Position numbers and translations under genes: made by a program. The notes under the pieces were generated by a model. It saw only the letters and a program-made list of their open reading frames with translations, made no database searches and was not told where the DNA came from. 64,000 nucleotides of DNA from Capra hircus (taxonomy: Eukaryota; Chordata; Mammalia; Artiodactyla; Bovidae): assembly GCF_001704415.2 (NCBI RefSeq), contig NC_030822.1, positions 55,979,345-56,043,344 of the forward strand, written 5' to 3'. This document shows positions 20,740 to 32,059 of this stretch, one piece after another; within the stretch, counting starts at the first letter, position 1; every line of letters starts with the position of its first letter.

Positions 20740-21110
20740 TCTGCTGCCTTTATGAGCAGCAATTACATAGCATTTGGTACCTGGGAAGGCAACCGGCGAG
20801 AGCTGAAATGGTGAAATGCTCTATCACTCCAAGGAGCACAACGCCTTTGGTAATAAATATTGACGTTCATTAAGACAAAGCCAGAATTCAATCTGTTCCG
20901 GGGAATTCTCTGCTTCCGGCCTCCAGAATGGCCCTTATTTACAAGATGTCCCTGAGGGAATGAGACAGGCTGGCTCACCTTGCTCCCCAAGATACATTTT
21001 ATTCAACCGACTCGTCCTGGGCAAACATGCATCTGACAAGCCAATTTGAAAATGAATTTGGTACATTTTTTGAGTTGATTATTTATTCTGAAAATGAATG
21101 CCTGCTCTGG
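20740..21110. promoter_or_regulatory. Candidate conserved regulatory block
   Basis: A repeat-free block with AT-rich cores ('gcagcaattacatagcattt', 'ggtaataaatattgacgttc', 'gagttgattatttattctg') next to short GC-rich pieces. It has no coding signal. This texture is typical of deeply conserved enhancers; conservation is not tested here. Confidence 0.35.
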
Positions 21111-22009
21111 TCAGGCTGACAGCTCTCAGGATGAGAGAACCCGTGCTCCCAGCTCCCATTCCTTCCTTCCTTCCCAAGCAAAGGGGCACAGAATCCAGAG
21201 ACCCAACTCTCCCAGCGCTGGGGCAGGTGGCTCCCTCCAGCCTCACTCACCAGTACCCAGCCCAGCCTATGTTCACGCTGATGGGGGAAAGCCAGTGTGC
21301 AGAGTCCAGGCTTGTGCCTGGGATAAGTGGCATGGTGTGAAAGCTGGGCAGAGGGAGGGGGCGTCTACCCGCTCTACCTTCCTGGATGGTTTGATTGGAC
21401 AAACACTTGACTCCCCCTGCCTGGAATCATCATGAGGTCCCCAGGAGAGACCCAGGGACAGGGTGTGGGGAAGGGAGGGTCTTTCTACACCATTTAACTT
21501 CCAGTCTCCCTGTTCCTTACTTTCACCATTGCCTCTAGACCTCCATCATATCAAGATGATACCTTGGTGAATTTCACTAAAAGGTAACATTTTAGAAGGA
21601 TGAGCTGAGAGGGCACCCTTCCATCCCTTCTCCTCTAGGTGTGCTTCCCAGAACTCTCAGGGATCCTGGCTTTCTAGTATAGTCCTGGAAGACTTCCTGT
21701 AAAAAGAAGACTGTGAGGCAAGGATGTAGGAAGCATGCTTGGGAGATTCTGTGCTGCTTGTGGCTAAAACCTCCCTGAGGGGAGTTAACGTCATAGAATG
21801 CAAGGCTAAGAAGCCTGGACTCAAAATTTGCCAAGGTGATTAGGTAGCTTTTGCTCAGTGGCTTTCAAGTTACTTCAAGATCATGAGACTGTTTGTTCTA
21901 ATGTACATTTGGCCAGAGCCTCAATGCGCAATGTAGATAAAAGTGAAGCTATTACAATTAAACAGATGGAAGACCCAGAGACCTACCCTTTTCCCTCACT
22001 CAGAATCTG
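21111..22009. other. Non-repeat sequence, no gene seen
   Basis: Two overlapping plus-strand frames (21094-21435 and 21098-21340) occupy moderately GC-rich DNA. They have no domain and the composition does not favour either frame. Confidence 0.35.
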
Positions 22010-22135
22010 GTCCCCTTAATATCAGGATCACTTGAGCTCTTTGTTGAAAATGCAGGCTTCTAGCACCCTTCACGAGACCCACTGATTCATATCCTCTAGA
22101 GGTGGTGCCCTGGAATATGCATTTCTTTGTACCAC
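22010..22135 (+). mobile_element. MER5-type hAT DNA transposon remnant
   Basis: 'caggatcacttgagctcttt', 'gttgaaaatgcaggcttct', 'gagacccactgattcatatc' and 'tggaatatgcatttctttgt' follow the MER5A order in sense orientation. It is a non-autonomous element without a transposase. Confidence 0.6.
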
Positions 22136-22754
22136 TCTTGATGGTTGGCAAAGTGCATGGAAGTTTGAGCATCATACTCCCTGGCTTGGCAGGACAGAGG
22201 GTAAAAACAGATGTACACCTGGTTGGCAGGGAAATCCTCCCCTTGGCTTGACTGTATCATGACCTGTATTACCCACCTCCCTGCCACACACTGGTGAGTA
22301 TGTTCCGGGGCCTCATGTAGCTGTTCACGGTGCTGAATCTGGAGAGGCAAGGAGCAGAGGGAACAACAGTTATAAAAACCCCACCAACCCCTTAAACCCA
22401 CACCACTGCTCAGGGCCTCTGTGACACTAGACACCACAGGTTCTGAAAGCACATGTTTTTAAAGCACCTTGAAATCTACACGCCCACCCCCAACTCCTAG
22501 TGTGAAAAGGGTCATCCATTTCCCAGCCCAGCTGCAAATGGTTCAGGAGGTTGAAATCAAAGAACCTTAAACCAAAGCTCTTCAGAGATCTACTCTCTAT
22601 TGAGCAGGGAGGGCGGGGGTGGCCAGGCAGATCCAAGGGGCCCACACTCAGGGGCGCAGCGTGGCTGGAGAGCCATTTTTCCAGAGCACCAGTCTCCAAG
22701 CCAGAACCTGCATAACCCCCACCTGCAAAGGGGCAGCTCCAACCCGCTCTGTCG

Positions 22755-22850
22755 TGTCATTATTCTGCTTTACAGATGGAGGGTGAGGGAAAGCGGCCCT
22801 GAGCAATTAAGTGTCTAGCCTAAGGTCACGGAGCAAGTCAGCTCAGGCCC
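22755..22850 (-). mobile_element. MIR SINE
   Basis: 'cattattctgctttacagat', 'gagcaattaagtgtctagcc' and 'taaggtcacggagcaagtc' form the antisense MIR core. Confidence 0.7.
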
Positions 22851-24047
22851 TCAGAAAGCACCAAGTCCTCCTGTGGATTCAGGCAGCGAGTGGGCAACGT
22901 GCCCTCGGGCATCTGCCTCACGGCACCTTCATCTTGCCTGCCTCAGCAGCCCGGGCTGGCTTTGCCGCTGCTCCCACACGGCTCAGCCAGCCCATCACCG
23001 CCCTGATCTAAGCCTCCCCTGCCACCCCCAGCCTGGGGCCTCTGGAAATCAGGAGACACCTGCCCACGTAGGTGATGGCTGTCACAAAGAGAGCCCAGAG
23101 AGGAGGAGGAGGAAGAGGGGAAGCCGCAGTATTCGGTTTCATCTTTACTTCTCAGCCCACTAATTGGGGCAGTGATGGGGAATGTGAGAAATACAGGCAG
23201 AGTCTCACTAGGATGACAGGACAGCTATAAGCCCAGCAGCTGGGGTGTCGTTGGACAGCCTGTTGTTTGGAACTGACCCCCCAGCACCATCACCTACCGC
23301 CATCACTCCTCCTCCTTTTGAGAAACCACTTCCCTGCCACATCAGCTGTGTAATTCTAATGGGCTGTTGATAACCCCAAAGAGCAGAGATGGTGTGCAAT
23401 CCAGGTCCAGCCAATTACAGCTCCTCATCCCCTTGGGCATAGCGATGGTTCAAGGACAGGCCTCGGACCACGTCTGGCCTCGGACCATGTCTGGCCACTG
23501 TTCTTCCCTGGGATTTCTTCCAGTCCAAGTATTGTGGAGGAGGGTGTAGCTAGAGATGGGAAACTTCCCTGACACCTGAAAAAGACCTCTCTGCAGCAGG
23601 AAATAACGAAGCCAAGCAGAGACAGGTAGGGTGTAGACATAGAGAAAAAGAATCCTGGTGACACTGTCTGAGTTCCTTAATCCAGTAGAAGCTGAAGTTC
23701 TCAGACGCATGTGCCAGTAAATTCCCTTTGTTAAAATAAGATAATTCAAACTGAGTTTCGTTACTTGCATCCAAACAGTCCTAATACGTATAATGAGCGA
23801 GAACCATAGGGCCAGCTGTCAAACATAAAATGAGCTGCTGAAGTGGGCATTGAACTGACCACAGAGGATAGCAGACAGCAGCCCTAGAAGAAACTGATTC
23901 TGAGCTGCACCTGCTTTTATTACTTGGGTGATGGGATTTCTTGCTCCTTGAGGTTTTACCAAAGGTCAGTAGCCCCAAGGGCTCTCTTGTGCCCTGTGGA
24001 ATTGGAAGAGGGAGTGGGTAAGTCTAGCCAAGAGCCAGCCATGGAAG
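22851..24047. other. 1.2 kb without a recognised gene
   Basis: The left part (22870-23060) is GC-rich and gives overlapping frames without domains. The segment 23560-23805 (…'ttgttaaaataagataattc', 'gagtttcgttacttgcatcc') looks like the end of an old LTR or L1, but I cannot name it. A short duplicated phrase (cctcggaccacgtctggcct / cctcggaccatgtctggcc) lies at 23461-23495. Confidence 0.35.
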
Positions 24048-24095
24048 GAACAGGGACGGCGGAGCCTGGTGGGCTGTCGTCTATGGGGTCGCACA
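24048..24095 (+). mobile_element. Bov-A SINE fragment
   Basis: A 48-bp piece ('cagggacggcggagcctggt', 'tatggggtcgcacag') of the Bov-A 3' half. It is followed at 24105-24121 by nine A and eight G in a row, an unusual homopolymer pair. Confidence 0.7.
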
Positions 24096-24341
24096 GTTAG
24101 AGCCAAAAAAAAAGGGGGGGGTGGGAGAGAAATCTTCAAAAATGGTGCATAAGGATTGAAAACCCCTACTCTAATTTGAGGCCTGATGAATGGAACTGAA
24201 ATAACACTCCGCTGCTCATTGAAACTGCTCTTTCCAAGGTCAACAATGACAATCTAACTGCTTAATCCTACAGCACAACCTCAGCTGCAATGTGTCCCCA
24301 CCTGTCTACAATCCTGGAGCATAATTCTCAGTGCTTCCTTT

Positions 24342-24817
24342 CTTATTTTTAAAAATATTTTATTTATTTTTAAAAAATATTTATTTATTTCCCTGGTGGC
24401 TCTGCCTGAAGAGCAGAAACTGCCTGCAATGCAGGAGACCCGAGTTCAATCCCTGGGTAGGAAAGATCCCCTGGAAGAAGGCATGGCAACCCACTCCAGT
24501 ATTCCTGCCTGGAGAATCCTATGGACAGAGGAGCCTGGCTGGCTGCAGTCCATGGGTCACAAAGAGTCGAACATGACTGAGTGAGTAACACACACACATA
24601 CATTTATTTATTTATTTGGTCTTAGTTGCAACATGCGGGATCTCTAATTGTGACATAAGAACTCTTCCTTGTGGCATTCAGGATCTTTGATCTCAGTTGC
24701 AACATGTGAGATCTTTAGTTGTGGCATATGGGATCTAGTTCCCTGTTCAGGGATCGAACCTGGACCCCCTGAATTGGGAATGGAGAGTCTTAACCTCTGG
24801 ACCACCAGGGAAGTCCT
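24342..24817 (-). mobile_element. CHR SINE with TSD, split by a Bov-tA
   Basis: Antisense of the cetacean-hippo-ruminant tRNA-derived SINE: T/A-rich tail at 24342-24390, then, after the interruption, 'tcttagttgcaacatgcggg', 'cccctgaattgggaatggag' and 'ggaccaccagggaagtcc' at 24614-24817. Flanking repeats agtgcttccttt (24330-24341) and agtgtttccttc (24818-24829) form a 12-bp TSD with two mismatches. Confidence 0.85.
24391..24601 (+). mobile_element. Bov-tA SINE, inserted in CHR SINE tail
   Basis: Sense SINE (ccctggtggctctgcctgaa to 'acatgactgagtgagtaac'). The 12-bp repeat atttatttattt at 24379-24390 and 24602-24613 serves as TSD, although the host tail is itself a TTTA repeat. Confidence 0.92.
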
Positions 24818-24967
24818 AGTGTTTCCTTCTTTAAAAGCCCCTCTCCCTTGAATTCCACACTCTGTGCTAACTTAATCCCCATAGTGCCAGGACCATTCTT
24901 GTGTCTCCAAGGATGGCTGGTTTTTCTTCTCCCAACACTAAAGTATAGGCACTGCTCCAGATTCTCC

Positions 24968-25109
24968 ACTTTTCACTTTCATGCACTGGAGAAGGAAATG
25001 GCAACCCACTCCAGTGTTCTTGCTTGGAGAATCCCAGGGACGGCGGAGCCTGGTGGGCTGCCATCTATGGGGTCGCACAGAGTCGGACACGACTGAAGCA
25101 ACTTAGTAG
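24968..25109 (+). mobile_element. Bov-A SINE with TSD
   Basis: 'tttcactttcatgcactgga' through 'cggacacgactgaagcaact'. The 11-bp TSD ccagattctcc / ccagatcctcc (24957-24967, 25110-25120; one mismatch) fixes the ends. Only one A unit is present. Confidence 0.93.
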
Positions 25110-25309
25110 CCAGATCCTCCCTTCCAGACTACATTTCTGCAGTAGCCACTCCTTCTGGGCCAGAATCGCTAGCCCTGATCCCTCTTGAAAGCTCCAATTC
25201 CCACTCCTAATTCAAAGACTCATCACCTTTTATCACATCCAGAGCCTGCCCTGAATTTCTCGGCACAGGGAGTGGACCCACAGCTCCCCCAGTAACTCAG
25301 GTTCCAAAC

Positions 25310-26110
25310 TTGAGAGCCAACAAAGACTCTTTTCTTCCCTTCTCCCTGCACAGCAGGTCATCCTGGTCTGTAATTTCTTCCTTGAATGTCACAACCTTCT
25401 TCCCAGGCCCTTTATTTCTCACTGTTAGTTCCTTAATGTCTTTATCACCTTGTACCTAGACTTTTGCAACAATCTTTTCTTTGCTCTAGTCAAACATTTT
25501 ATTCAACAAGCATTTACAGTACAGGGTGCCTTTTATAGACCAAAACCTGTGCAATCTTCACATTCTCTAATTCATTCCAAACACTATAACCAAATTCATC
25601 TTCCTCAAGTACTACTTTGATCACATCATCCTGGGGCGCTAAAGCCTTCAGTGGCTCCCCATTGCCCACTAAGTACAACTCCCGTTCATCAGCCTGTCAT
25701 TCAAAGTCCTCCATAATTTGTCCCCAACCTACCTTTCTGGCCTTATTCCCTACTATTTCCTCTACATAGGCCTTATACCCCAGTCAACCTGATCTATTTA
25801 TTTTTCCTTAAACAAGCATTGCAATTTTCCACTTCTGAGTTTTTGCCTACTCCATTTCCTCTGCATGAAAGTGCCCCCCACCTGTCCTGTGTCTGCTCTT
25901 ATTCATGTCTCAGAGCTCAGTTCAAACATGATCACCATCTCCTCTTAACACACCCGCCAGAAGTGATTGCTCCACCCTTTAGAATCCTGTTTTTAGCATT
26001 TGGATTTGATGCTTTGCATTGTGGATCAGTGACCTGTGTTCTGATTCCCCATCATCAGAGTTCTTACCTGAAACATCTGTATGAGAATCACAAAGTGGCT
26101 CGCTAGAAAT
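25310..26110 (+). mobile_element. L2 LINE, long 3' part
   Basis: Sense L2: 'gatcacatcatcctggggc', 'ttcagtggctccccattgcc', 'attcaaagtcctccataatt', 'gagctcagttcaaacatga' occur in the correct order over about 0.8 kb. It is interrupted at 26122 by a CHR SINE and continues weakly at 26252-26395. Confidence 0.85.
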
Positions 26111-26121
26111 ACAGGCTCTGG

Positions 26122-26240
26122 GTACTTCCCTGAAGGTCTAGTGGTTAAGACCCTGTGCTTCCAGTTCAGGGCATACAGGTTTGATCCCTGGTCAGGGAAG
26201 CCAAGATCCCATATGCCATGTGGCATGGCAAAAAACCAAA
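26122..26240 (+). mobile_element. CHR SINE with TSD, inserted in L2
   Basis: Sense CHR: 'tacttccctgaaggtctagt', 'ggttaagaccctgtgcttcc', 'gtttgatccctggtcaggg' and an A-rich tail. A perfect 11-bp TSD, acaggctctgg, lies at 26111-26121 and 26241-26251. Confidence 0.93.
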
Positions 26241-26251
26241 ACAGGCTCTGG

Positions 26252-26395
26252 CACCGTGCCCAGAGAACGCACCTTTTCAGCATGTACCCCAGGGACTTGT
26301 GCATCCAGATCTGACAGCAGCAGCCCTGTGAGACTGTAATTTCCCCAAGGGTAGGGACCACATCTTACCTGGCTGCATAAACATCAGTGCACCTG
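26252..26395 (+). mobile_element. L2 LINE 3' terminus, probable continuation
   Basis: 'ctgtaatttccccaagggta' and 'ggaccacatcttacctggct' resemble the L2 3' terminus that should follow the segment at 25310-26110. Confidence 0.5.
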
Positions 26396-27667
26396 GAAAC
26401 TCAGGTGGAAGGGACGCTCCAAGATCACTGTGTTCAAACACCAGTCCAGTGCTTGACTATCCTCTCAACATCCCTCCTAAGTTAAAATTTACTAAACTTT
26501 TCTAACAGCATGAGTTTTCATAAAGAATGTTCGTCAGTGTTTAGTCTAAGATCACTGCGGAGAGCCTACTTTATTAGGAGAACCTAGCTCAAGACACAGA
26601 AAAAATCTGTCTCTGATATTGGTACCTTAATGTTGTAGTTTTCACGAGAAACTCAGATTCATTTTTGTCTCCTGGATACTGAATTCTGTAATTAATTTCA
26701 TTCCCTTTTTGTGTTGACCATGGGATACCAGTGGTAAAATCCATGACCACCACCAACAGATAGATGGGACTTCATGACCCCACAGGGAACCTCACGTTGG
26801 TCTCATCACCTTCTCCTAACCTTGTTTTACTTTTTCATCTTCTTCTTTTTTCAAACCAATTTTTTGTTTATTTTATCTTGCCATATCATTTGCATCTTTG
26901 CAAACTGTTTTAAATCCTTTGGTAAGAAGACAAGTTATAAATAAATAAGATAAATTCCCGAATCTATGGATGTGCAAATGCTTTGTGATTTTTTTTTTTT
27001 TTTAAGATGAGGAGAGAAATTGGGTTGAACGATGAGTCCTTGGATTGGCACTTCTGATAGAAAGCAGGGCCAGAAAGAATATATGGAGTAAGTGATGCTC
27101 TAAGGTCAGAGTTGTAAAATATTAGGACTTGCAGAGAAAACATGGATTCAGAAAGGATGATGAAGTTTTAGAACAGGAAGAAATGAGAGTGGTTTTAGAG
27201 TATAGTCATAAAAGGCAGAAGGCAAGGAAAAGCTTTTAGAGCAGGAAGAAGTAGGTAAAACAGGGGCAGTTACAGAGAACTAACTGTGGGGTCTTTATAC
27301 CCAGAGAAGGGAGGTCCTAATGCACTGTAGTTCTGAGACTCCAGTACAGAGGGACGCCTGGTGGGTTCAGAAGGCTGTGTGGAGGAATGAACTTGGGGTC
27401 CAGGGAAAAAAGACCTTACCTTCCCAATGATTAAGAAAACTAAAGGAATGCCTCTGGGCTAGAATTGGAGGTTGAAATAAGAGTAAACAAGAAGGAGAGT
27501 CAGAAACAGTAATAGAAATCTGCCCCATATTGAAGGCATGCCAAGTGAATTGAATACGTGTGACTGTAACTTTGGTATATTGAGGTCCATCTCAGTGTAG
27601 TTATAAACTGTGTGAAGTTTAAGTACTAGAGTAGGGGTGGAGAGAGGGAGCAAAGCAGTTATAGGAG
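26396..27667. other. 1.3 kb without a recognised gene
   Basis: AT-rich, purine-biased after 27005. It holds a T tract at about 26990-27003. I recognise no repeat family with confidence and no coding signal. Confidence 0.35.
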
Positions 27668-27736
27668 AAACTTTTTTTTAATTGAAATATAGTTGATTTA
27701 CAATACTGTGCTAGTTTCAGGAGTATAGTGAAACAA

Positions 27737-27774
<38 letters not shown>
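27668..27774 (-). mobile_element. L1 LINE 3' end, left part, with (TA)n
   Basis: 'aattgaaatatagttgattt' and 'acaatactgtgctagtttca' are the antisense L1 3' end. The normal L1 TA-rich spot is expanded here to a 34-bp AT dinucleotide repeat at 27740-27773. Confidence 0.85.
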
Positions 27775-27776
<2 letters not shown>

Positions 27777-27945
27777 ATGCTGAGTCACTCAGTCATTTCT
27801 GACTATTCGTGATCCTTTGGACTGTAGCCCACCAGGCTCCTCTGTCCATGGGATTTCCCTGGCAAGAATACTGGAGTGGGTTGTCATTTTCCTCTTTCAG
27901 GGGATCTTCCTGACCTAGGGGTTAAAACCATGTCTCCTGCATCGT
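27775..27945 (-). mobile_element. Bov-tA SINE, truncated, inserted in L1
   Basis: Antisense 'gctgagtcactcagtcattt' through 'aagaatactggagtgggttg' to 'catgtctcctgcatcgtaca'. It lacks the tRNA-like head and abuts the TA repeat. Confidence 0.88.
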
Positions 27946-28100
27946 ACATATACTTTGCAGATAATTTTCCTTTATAAGTTATTATAAGATATTGTCTATA
28001 GTTCCCTGTGCTATACAGTAATTCCTTGTTGCTTGTCTATTTTATGTATAGTAGTTTGTTAATTCCATACTCCTAATTTATCTCTCCTTCTCCCTTTCTT
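27946..28100 (-). mobile_element. L1 LINE 3' end, right part
   Basis: 'atagttccctgtgctataca', 'gtagtttgttaattccatac' and 'ctcctaatttatctctcc' continue the L1 begun at 27668. Confidence 0.85.
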
Positions 28101-28354
28101 AGGAGAAAGTCTTGACTTCAGAAGGGCAGAGAGTGTCAGACTATCACCTGTGTAGCATGGAAGATGCCTGGGCCCATGGCCTACACTCCCACAGATACTG
28201 GTAACTGCTAAACACCTTTGGGCTGCCCCAACTCAAGATCACAATGCTTCAGGCAGGCACCTCAGGGGGTATAAACTAGTCTTCATAAGAGTATCTGATT
28301 CCAGCTCACAATCCAGGGCCCCAAAATATCATCAAACATAAGAAAAAAGAAAAA

Positions 28355-28830
28355 TATTTATTGAATGGTTGCTCCTTTTTTCATTCAATACTTATTGAAT
28401 ATTTAATGATTACTGAGCACTGCAGTAGGGAATGGAGATATAAAAGATACTAACACATACATCTTGCCCTTAATAAGCTCCAAGCTTAGGGAGAAAATCT
28501 ACATGTAAATAAAGTATTACAATGTGTGGTATGATTAATGCCAGAGTTATACAAAATGCTACAGTATAGATAAGATCACAGAGGATGGAACAACTAACCC
28601 TGCCCTGGGAAGGTAGAGAAAGGGGGCATTTTTAACCAGGGTTTTGAAGGATGAGTAGGAGTTGTACAGATAGAACAGAGGGAACAGCAAACACCAAGGT
28701 ACAAAGGCCTTAAAAAGAAGGGGATGTTTTTGAAACTCTGAGAAGTCTGAAATGATTAGAATAGTGTGGAATAAGAGTAGCAGGAGATGTGACCAACTTT
28801 GGAGCTGGACTGTAATATTTCCTAATATGA
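28355..28830 (-). mobile_element. L2 LINE
   Basis: Antisense L2 from its 3' end ('ttcattcaatacttattgaa', 'gattactgagcactgcagta') through 'gatggaacaactaaccctgc', 'gttttgaaggatgagtagg', 'agagggaacagcaaacacca' and 'aggtacaaaggccttaaaaa'. Confidence 0.82.
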
Positions 28831-29149
28831 TATCTGAGAGTTTAGACTGTCTTTCAGGCAGAACAGTAATCTCAGACATGTTAAAAAAAAAAAAAAAAAG
28901 TGACCCTCGAGTAATTAGCATCACCTGCTGGGAAATTTCCAGGATTCTGATATCTCACAGGGGCGGCGGGCGGCGGGCGGGGTCTACCCTGGAGCTACCA
29001 TCAGAGTGGCAGTCTCTGCATGCTTGAGGTCCAAGGGCAGGCAGAGAGGCTTAAAGGGTACAGGCCAGCTGCAGGCTTAACACTGTTAATGTAGCAGAAT
29101 GTAGGGTGGGGTCCAGAAGCCCTGTTTTCCCTGGCTGGGAGCCAGGAAT
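28831..29149. other. Unique DNA around the G-rich motif
   Basis: A 17-A tract lies at 28883-28899 and the G-quadruplex motif at 28960-28982. No gene is seen. Confidence 0.4.
28960..28982 (+). other. G-quadruplex-forming motif
   Basis: Four G runs (28960-28963, 28968-28970, 28975-28977, 28979-28982) are separated by CGGC, CGGC and C loops. This meets the canonical G3+N1-7 pattern on the plus strand. The surrounding DNA is not GC-rich. Structure formation in the cell is inferred only. Confidence 0.7.
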
Positions 29150-29470
29150 GGGCTGAAAACCTCTTGGTTCTGAAGCCCCAGTGTGGGCCTTCAATCCTTG
29201 GGTCCAGTTACTTTGCATAAGAGCAAGAGTGAATTCGCATGCCAGGGAAAAATGAAAGGCTGTACTTCCTCCTTGGAATCAAGTTGTTATTGTTCAGATG
29301 CATTATTAATGACCAGGGCTGCAATCATTTATAACACGGTCATCACAAAAGCAGCTGTTACCATTTACACATAGCTCTCTGCGAGTGTGTTATTAAGGTA
29401 ATATTTTACCATGCATGCGACTTGCTCAGGGGCTGCATGCCTAATGCTCAGCTTGAACAGATCCCCCACT
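29150..29470. promoter_or_regulatory. Candidate conserved regulatory block
   Basis: Repeat-free. It contains 'gatgcattattaatgaccag', 'tgcaatcatttataacacgg', 'gtgttattaaggtaatattt' and 'accatgcatgcgacttgc'. These are dense TAAT/ATTA and ATGCAT-type cores over about 200 bp. No reading frame of note overlaps. Candidate enhancer by composition only. Confidence 0.42.
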
Positions 29471-30289
29471 CCCTTCTCAGAAGTAATCACTCCTTCCCTT
29501 TCTTTATGGAGACGCCAAATGCCAGGGAACAGAGGCAGGAAAAAGAGATGAAAACAGGAAGCCCTGAAGAATGGAAGCAGAGATGCAGGCCATGTTTCCC
29601 CACACCCATCCTCATCCTTTTCTCCTTCCCTGCCTTTTTTCTCTTTTTTCTTTTTAATGAAAAATAAAAATGCAGAAAACCTCAGGAGCCTTGCAACTTC
29701 CCAATTTTTATTTAAAAATAAACCCACTGTCGCGGCTGTCACCACCCTTGTCCACAGAGCGTGAGTTCCAACCCCACAGCCTAATATTTATATATAAGAA
29801 AGTAAATGCTCTAAAGAGAACAAATAAATCAACTTAGATTCTGCAAAAGGAGTCAAGAATTTGCCAAGAAGGAGAATTTGGCTGCCAGCATAGTCCTTGG
29901 AGGACCCCACCAGCCAGCAGACCCAGGGTGACAAAAGGTCCTGCTGGCAGGTGCAGAAGAGCGGGGGGAGTGTGTGTGGCCTCCCCAGGCAGGGCGAGCC
30001 TCTGAGCCTTTCTTATTCCAATAGGACGGACCTGAACATCTTCATGGAGGGTGCTAGAAGCACTGGTTGGGAACAGCCAGGACAGATCACAAGACTCGAG
30101 AAAGAATTCGGGCAGCAGGGAAAACTGTAGAGGGAACCACACCCTAAGGGCCAAATAGGGACGGAAAACGCCGAACTTGCCTGAGCTTTCGCCTGATCAC
30201 CGAGAGGGTAGCCTCTTCCCCGTTTCCAGCCAGGAAAATAAGGGTATCATGAGAGGACCTGAGGTGTGACCCTCTAGGCTGATGGTTGA
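29471..30289. other. Non-repeat sequence, no gene seen
   Basis: Purine- and pyrimidine-rich tracts (29590-29660) and AT-rich DNA at 29700-29850. Opposing short frames near 29834-30154 have no domains. Confidence 0.35.
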
Positions 30290-31385
30290 GTGCATGATGA
30301 AGGGGTAGGTCACCCAACAAATGGTGCAAGTAGAATACAGGGGCCAGAGTGGTTCTGCGCACTGGGGAAAGCTAGCTGCATGGCACAGACCTCATCTGAT
30401 CTGAGAGATCATGGAAATTTGATGCAGGTCAAGAGCTGGAGTAGAAGGTTAGCTTGGCAAACAGGAGAACAGCAGCCCGTGCACAAATCCTGGGGCAAGA
30501 GGAAGACTGAATTAAGGAACTGAGGGAAGCATATGCTGGGGCTTGAGAGGTGAGGGGAGAATAGTGCATGATAAGACCAAGGAAATAGTCTGACCAGCTT
30601 GTGCACAGCCTTGGTAAGGATTATGATCTACATTTTAGGAGCAACGGGAAACCAATGCAAGATTTCAACCTAGAAGGACAGCACGGCCAAAGTGGAATTT
30701 TGAAAATTGCTCTTGGACCACAGGATGGAGAACAAACTGGAGGGTCAGCCTGTGTGAGGTAAGTACAGAAGTTGTAACCAGCGGTTACATCACCAAAGGT
30801 GGTGGCCGAGGGAAAAGGAAAACAAAGAAATAATGTGGAAGTCAAATCAGCAAGGACATGGTGATCAACTGGATGAGGGTTTCAGACGGGGAGGAGTGCC
30901 CCAGTTTTCCAGCTTGTAGGGACAGAATCCCAGCCTTTCTGTACGTGCAGAAAGAGAACAGTGGGAGAGGCCAAGACTGAAGACATGGATTCCAATTTTG
31001 AAAATGTTGAGTTAGAGGCAGCTTTGAGATAGCAAAGTGGAAATTCCAAGTACACCACTGAAAAGACAGCTGCGTGGAGGACAGAGAAGTCTGGATTGGA
31101 GACCCATGAGGGAGCAAGTGCAAAGAGATGATGGCTGAGGCCAATCCCACGGGCAGTCAACTTTGGATAGCGTATAGAATCAGAAGAAACCAGGGCCAAG
31201 TCTTGAGGAGTAGGGATGGCAGGGAAGGATGAGCCCAAAGAAGAGATGGCGAAGCCCCTAAACAGGAGAAAGAATCCAAGTGAACACAGCATCGCAGGGA
31301 ATGGGGGCGGTGTGCGCTTCAACTAGAGAGAGTGATCGAGGGGGTGGACTATCACCAAGCGGTCAAGGGAAACAAGGGGCAACGC
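30290..31385 (-). mobile_element. L2 LINE, long internal-to-3' segment
   Basis: Purine-rich antisense L2: 'attttaggagcaacgggaaa', 'ggaaattccaagtacaccac', 'ttggatagcgtatagaatca', 'gagagagtgatcgaggggg' and 'caccaagcggtcaaggg' occur in L2 order. It is too degraded to carry a frame. A consensus-like splice-donor string (gaggtaagtacag) at about 30757 falls inside it, and I take it as chance. Confidence 0.7.
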
Positions 31386-31419
31386 ATATCCATCAGACAG
31401 ATACAACACCACCAACCAG

Positions 31420-31479
31420 TGACTCAGACCATGGCCTAATCTGCTGCGTATCAAAGCATTCAACACAGTGACAGGCACA
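31420..31479 (+). mobile_element. MIR SINE 3' part, split by a Bov-tA
   Basis: 'caacacagtgacaggcaca' before the SINE and 'taaccagccctctataaatg' after it (31686-31725) together give a diverged MIR/L2-type 3' end. Confidence 0.5.
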
Positions 31480-31675
31480 CGTGTGTGCTTAGTCACTCAG
31501 TCGTGTCCAGCTCTTTGCGACCCCATGGACTATACAGTCCATGGAATTCTCCAGGCCAGAGTACTGGAGTGTATAGCCTTTCCCGTCTCCAGGGGATCTT
31601 CCCAACCCAGGGATCGAACCCAGGTCTCCTGCACTCCAGGTGGATTCTTTGCCAGCTGAGGCACAAGGGAAGCTG
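31480..31675 (-). mobile_element. Bov-tA SINE with TSD
   Basis: Antisense unit from 'gcttagtcactcagtcgtgt' to 'gaggcacaagggaagctg'. A perfect 10-bp TSD, gacaggcaca, lies at 31470-31479 and 31676-31685. The long frames in both directions here are translations of this SINE. Confidence 0.93.
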
Positions 31676-31725
31676 GACAGGCACATAACCAGCCCTCTAT
31701 AAATGTTGGCTCTTGTTAAATTCCC

Positions 31726-32059
31726 TCTCTAGGGTCTTTAAATCTAATATTCTCCTATTCTACTGAAGGGGGGCAGGATGGGAGGAGACATAGGCTAACA
31801 TTTTAACAGGGGAGCTTTAAGATTAAACCCAAAGAATTTCCTGACAGGAAGGCCTGTAAAACACCCATAAAAGCTATTAAAGAAGATGATAGAATCCTGG
31901 ATGAAATTAGGATCAGAACAGATTCCTGCATGCCTGGGACAGGTTGGACACAGCCCTTTCTTGAAGCGGAGGGCAAATCAAAATCTCAAGACAGGTCACT
32001 TCTTCTCTGAGTGGCCCCCTGCTTCCTCCCCTGCCCCCAAGGAGATGTGAAGCGGAGCC
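31726..32059. other. Non-repeat sequence, no gene seen
   Basis: I see no assignable repeat and no coding signal. Confidence 0.35.

Noticed and set aside
30752..30766. Near-perfect splice donor string gaggtaagtacag
   Set aside because: It lies inside an antisense L2 with no upstream open frame or partner acceptor that I can support.
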